27,713 bases of DNA from positions 1-27,713 of the forward strand of contig CAZQOV010000025.1 in NCBI GenBank assembly GCA_964595055.1, given 5' to 3'. Made by a program: the position numbers and the translations under genes. The notes below the pieces were generated by a model. That model made no database searches. It had not been told where the DNA came from and worked only from the letters and a program-made list of their open reading frames with translations. This DNA is from CAYRTD01 sp964595055 (lineage in GTDB: Bacteria; Bacteroidota; Bacteroidia; Bacteroidales; GCA-2748055). Shown here piece by piece: positions 25,091 to 27,713 of the stretch (positions within the stretch are counted from its first letter, which is position 1; each line of letters begins with the position of its first letter).

Positions 25091-25244
25091 TTTTTTCAAT
25101 CTGTCTTTTTTATAAAAATAATGAAAAAAAGGGATCAAATTTACATATAAGGAAAAAAATGTCTTGATTCCGGCGATTTGGGCTGATACCCCCAATTTTA
25201 ACCAGCAACCGAAGAGTGTTGCCATGGTTTTTCAGTTTTTATAA

Positions 25245-25579
25245 ACCCGGTTTTCTATTTCAGCCAAAGTCAGACATAAACCGATCCGGATTTATGTAAA
25301 TGCCACTTATTTGCAGGAGGTAATAAGTAATAAAAATGATGAATTATGGACAGAGGGACACATGGTCCGGGTTATTTCGGCTGCCGTTAATAATAAAATT
25401 GCCATTGAGATCAATGCCGATATATGATTCCTTCAGCGAAATTTATTAAGCGTGCCAAAGGTGCCGGGGTTAAGTTTTCCATGGGTACAATCAATACCGG
25501 GTTCGACCATGGTTTCCTTGAATACTGTATGGATATGATTGACGAAGGTAATATAAAACCGGGAGATTTTTACCGGTAA
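25245..25579 (+). pseudogene. C-terminal remnant of a PHP-like metal-dependent hydrolase
   Basis: Read in one frame, positions 25245-25424 encode text such as IYVNATYLQEVI, NDELWTEGHMVRVISAAV and KIAIEINAD, then hit TGA at 25425. Shifting one frame at about 25427 continues with IPSAKFIKRAKGAGVKFSMG, then HGFLEYCMDMIDEGNIKPGD, and a TAA at 25577-25579. Together these resemble the last roughly 110 residues of a PHP/amidohydrolase-like family I recall in Bacteroidota, in which AAVKNNVAIEINARYRIPS, FIKRAKEAGVKFTFGTNN and LEYCLEMI are typical. The front of the gene is absent and the frame is broken, so this is a decayed relic. Confidence 0.65.
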
Positions 25580-25582
25580 GGT

Positions 25583-25683
25583 AAAAAATCTGGCAGGGAG
25601 CAGTAAGATATTAACCAGGATACTTTCATCTTTTACTGAATATCTCACCCCAAAAAGTGGATATTCAATATGCTCCCTGTCAG
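25583..25683 (-). terminator. branched terminator of the thioredoxin-like operon
   Basis: On the minus strand, starting 8 nt after the redoxin stop codon, a 13-bp stem pairs 25671-25683 with 25590-25602 (one G-U) and is followed by A and six T (25588-25583). The 68 nt inside fold into a hairpin 25637-25644/25660-25667 extended by CAC/GTG, and a weaker second arm at about 25603-25636. This gives a multi-branched head on a terminator base. Confidence 0.55.
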
Positions 25684-25691
25684 GAATAGTT

Positions 25692-26303
25692 TTATTCTGT
25701 CCATTTTATGGTACATCCAATTGCTTTGGTTTTCGCCATTGCGATTTCTTTGCCTGCCATTAATGATTCAATTGCATCTTTCACATAATGCTCATTGGCC
25801 TTGGAGGGATTATCTACGTTATTATCGATAGTCCCTGTATAAACAAGATATAATCCATCATTCCTTTTATCAAGCAGGAAAATTTCAGGCGTTCTTTCTG
25901 CTCCGAATCTTTTGGCAACTTTTTGACCATCATCTCTGAGATAGGCAAAGCTATACCCTTTTTCACTGGATCGCTCTTTCATTGCTTCCATAGAATCTCC
26001 GGGCTGTTTCTTCGTGCAGTTCGGATTAAGTGCCACAACCGGATAGCCTTTTTGGGCGTATTTCTTGTCGAGATCAATAATACGTTGCTCATACTTCACA
26101 GCGAAAGGGCAGGTATTGCATGTGAAAACTACAATGTAGCCCTTCGCATCTTCATAGTCTGACAAGGAAACATATTCGCCATCAGTATTTTTTAACTTAA
26201 AATCCTTGACCTTATCTCCAACCTTATACTGAGCTGATAAGGAAAAAGAAAAGAATAGCAGAAACAAGAAGGGGAATAAAAAGTTTTGTGTTTTCATAAT
26301 CAT
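25692..26303 (-). CDS. exported redoxin-family protein
   Basis: A 203-residue thioredoxin-fold protein of the AhpC/TSA-redoxin type. A signal peptide covers about residues 1-24 (hydrophobic run ending SLSAQ), so it acts in the periplasm. The redox motif is FTCNTCPF (C-x2-C) near residues 61-66, and a third Cys is near the C-terminus (AIGCTIKW). An in-frame ATG 6 nt downstream (26297) is an equally likely start. Similar proteins handle thiol redox or peroxides; substrate unknown. It lies 7 nt downstream of a TlpA-like gene, so the two form an operon. Confidence 0.86.
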   Translation of the reverse strand: MIMKTQNFLFPFLFLLFFSFSLSAQYKVGDKVKDFKLKNTDGEYVSLSDYEDAKGYIVVFTCNTCPFAVKYEQRIIDLDKKYAQKGYPVVALNPNCTKKQPGDSMEAMKERSSEKGYSFAYLRDDGQKVAKRFGAERTPEIFLLDKRNDGLYLVYTGTIDNNVDNPSKANEHYVKDAIESLMAGKEIAMAKTKAIGCTIKWTE

Positions 26304-26310
26304 TTGTGTT

Positions 26311-26793
26311 TTAATTTAAATTTTCTTCGATAAATTCCATTAATTCGTTTTTTTCCAAAGCACCCGATATAAAAACCCGAATATTTTTGGGATTATTGAA
26401 AATCAGGGTAGCGGGTAAACTTCCTTTCCATGTCGGATCAACTTTAGATATCCATTTATTATAATCCAGATCTTCCATCAAGACTACAGGGAGATTTATA
26501 TTTTGTTCTTTAAGAAATGGTTTTAATCTTGTATCCACCTGACTTGGAAAATCCAGACTTATGAGAAGAAAAGAAACCTCCTTTTCACTGAACTTATTCG
26601 AAGCATCTTGAAAATAAGGAAGTTCGGTTACGCATGGGCTACACCATGTGGCCCAAAAGTTTACAACATTCAAATTATCATTCTCATTCTGTAAAATCTT
26701 TTCAAGTTCTTCCGTATCTATCCTCTTTATATCTTGAGCCCCTGTACTTATGAAATGAAGAGTGAGAAATATGGTAAGAATATTTTTAAGCAT
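26311..26793 (-). CDS. exported TlpA/ResA-like thioredoxin
   Basis: A 160-residue thiol-disulphide oxidoreductase. A signal sequence covers about residues 1-19 (ending STGAQ). The active site is FWATWCSPCV with Cys51 and Cys54, and the cis-proline loop is SLPATLIF. TlpA/ResA-type proteins reduce disulphides outside the cytoplasm, for example in cytochrome c maturation; here the partner is likely the redoxin encoded immediately downstream. It is transcribed divergently from the esterase gene across 121 nt. Confidence 0.88.
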   Translation of the reverse strand: MLKNILTIFLTLHFISTGAQDIKRIDTEELEKILQNENDNLNVVNFWATWCSPCVTELPYFQDASNKFSEKEVSFLLISLDFPSQVDTRLKPFLKEQNINLPVVLMEDLDYNKWISKVDPTWKGSLPATLIFNNPKNIRVFISGALEKNELMEFIEENLN

Positions 26794-26914
26794 ATTTACT
26801 AGAAATTATAATTAACCAAACAAACCCAAGGTTAAAAATGTTTTATGATGAGCGATCGGAATGTGTTAAAAAAATGTTATCTTCAAAACCTGTATTCATT
26901 TAAACGCAAGAAGT

Positions 26915-27713
26915 ATGTATAGAATATTGGCTCTGTTCTTAGGCTTTGGATATATCCAGGTTTCTTCACAAATACCCGAAGAGCTGCCGCAAATTCTGTC
27001 CACCGATGCGGGTAAAAAAATATCAGATGTGGATACCTGGGAAAATCGTCGAAAGCCTGAGATCCTGGATTTATTCAGGGATGAAGTATATGGATGGTTT
27101 CCTGCTGATTTTAAACCTGAGGTCAGCTTTGAAAAAGTAAGCACTGATTACCATGCCTTAAATGGAGAAGGGATAAGAAAACAAATCATCATTCATGTTA
27201 AAAATCCAGAGAATGATAAGCAAATGAAAATTCCCCTGTTAATATATCTGCCATCAGGGGAAATAAGGGATATTCCGGTTTTTCTGGGACTTAATTTTTA
27301 CGGAAATCACACCATTCATGCTGATCCGGGTATCATGATTTCTGATAGCTGGGTTCTGAATAATGTGGATTTTCGAACTGAAGGTTTCCGGGCAGATGAA
27401 CGTTCCCGTGGGGTCAGAAACCACAGATGGCCGGTAGAATATATCCTTTCAAGGGGATATGGATTGGCAACGATGTATTATGGTGACATCGATCCTGATT
27501 ATGATGATGATTTTCAAAATGGATTACACAATTTGTTCAGGGAAGATGGCCTCTATCCTGAAGATGGAGCCGGATCGATTGCAGCCTGGGCTTATGGACT
27601 TTCTCTGGCAATGGATTATATGGAAACTGATACCCAGATTGATGAAAACAAAATCGCGGTTTTGGGTCATTCCCGTCTGGGTAAGACCGCATTATGGGCC
27701 GGAGCAAGGGATA
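26915..27713 (+). CDS. glucuronoyl esterase-like (CE15) protein, cut by window end
   Basis: At least 266 residues are present; the 3' end lies beyond the window. A signal peptide covers about residues 1-18 (ending VSSQ). The alpha/beta-hydrolase core includes FLGLNFYGNHTI and the nucleophile elbow GHSRLGK with Ser253, matching the G-x-S-R-x-G-K pattern of carbohydrate esterase family 15. Family members cleave the ester between lignin alcohols and the glucuronic acid of xylan; marine Bacteroidota have several with other uronate-ester targets. The catalytic His and acid cannot be checked because the rest is missing. Confidence 0.85.
   Translation, partial: MYRILALFLGFGYIQVSSQIPEELPQILSTDAGKKISDVDTWENRRKPEILDLFRDEVYGWFPADFKPEVSFEKVSTDYHALNGEGIRKQIIIHVKNPENDKQMKIPLLIYLPSGEIRDIPVFLGLNFYGNHTIHADPGIMISDSWVLNNVDFRTEGFRADERSRGVRNHRWPVEYILSRGYGLATMYYGDIDPDYDDDFQNGLHNLFREDGLYPEDGAGSIAAWAYGLSLAMDYMETDTQIDENKIAVLGHSRLGKTALWAGARD

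Noticed and set aside
1..27713. CRISPR array, toxin-antitoxin pair, phage or insertion-sequence genes
   Set aside because: No regular repeat-spacer pattern, transposase, integrase or typical defence gene was seen on either strand.

Overview
The window looks like chromosomal DNA from a free-living member of the Bacteroidota. The evidence is the promoter signature TAnnTTTG upstream of several genes, A-rich start regions with few Shine-Dalgarno motifs, a TrpB2-type tryptophan synthase beta chain, a TorF-type outer-membrane protein, TlpA/redoxin-type exported thioredoxin proteins and a CE15-type esterase. No rRNA, tRNA, CRISPR array, insertion sequence or phage gene was seen. The last gene runs off the right edge.

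Layout. Positions 1-612 hold no convincing gene and end in a promoter. Positions 613-8362 carry gltB-gltD (glutamate synthase) and a stand-alone trpB2, all on the plus strand. Each of the two units starts with a short leader peptide and a transcription attenuator: a Leu/Ile-rich peptide before gltB and a Trp-Trp-Trp peptide before trpB2. A shared terminator separates these from a minus-strand operon for a TorF-like outer-membrane protein, a P-II protein and an ammonium transporter (10806-8448). Positions 1-10.8 kb are therefore a nitrogen and amino-acid assimilation block.

Positions 11204-13971 carry an O-carbamoyltransferase followed by two tiny membrane proteins (DUF5989/SxtK-like and SxtJ-like), the same trio known from saxitoxin clusters. 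Positions 14009-24318 hold sugar and polyol metabolism: a rhamnulokinase-like FGGY kinase, an AraC regulator, a sorbitol/threonine-dehydrogenase-like enzyme, a GutQ/KdsD-like sugar-phosphate isomerase, an isochorismatase-fold hydrolase and a PfkB kinase. A minus-strand operon then encodes a mannitol-1-phosphate-dehydrogenase-like protein, two HAD phosphatases and an aldo/keto reductase. A histidine phosphatase follows (25090-24491).

The right end has the broken remains of a PHP-like metal-dependent hydrolase gene (25245-25579), a branched terminator, two exported thioredoxin-fold proteins, and the start of a CE15-like glucuronoyl esterase.

The most interesting items are the two ribosome-mediated attenuators. 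In both, the mutually exclusive terminator and antiterminator helices can be drawn base by base. The one on gltBD appears to tie glutamate synthesis to branched-chain amino-acid supply. Second-tier items are the carbamoyltransferase trio, a pair of hairpins with complementary loops at 20451-20544, and a polyol-dehydrogenase homologue with Asp in place of a conserved catalytic Asn.
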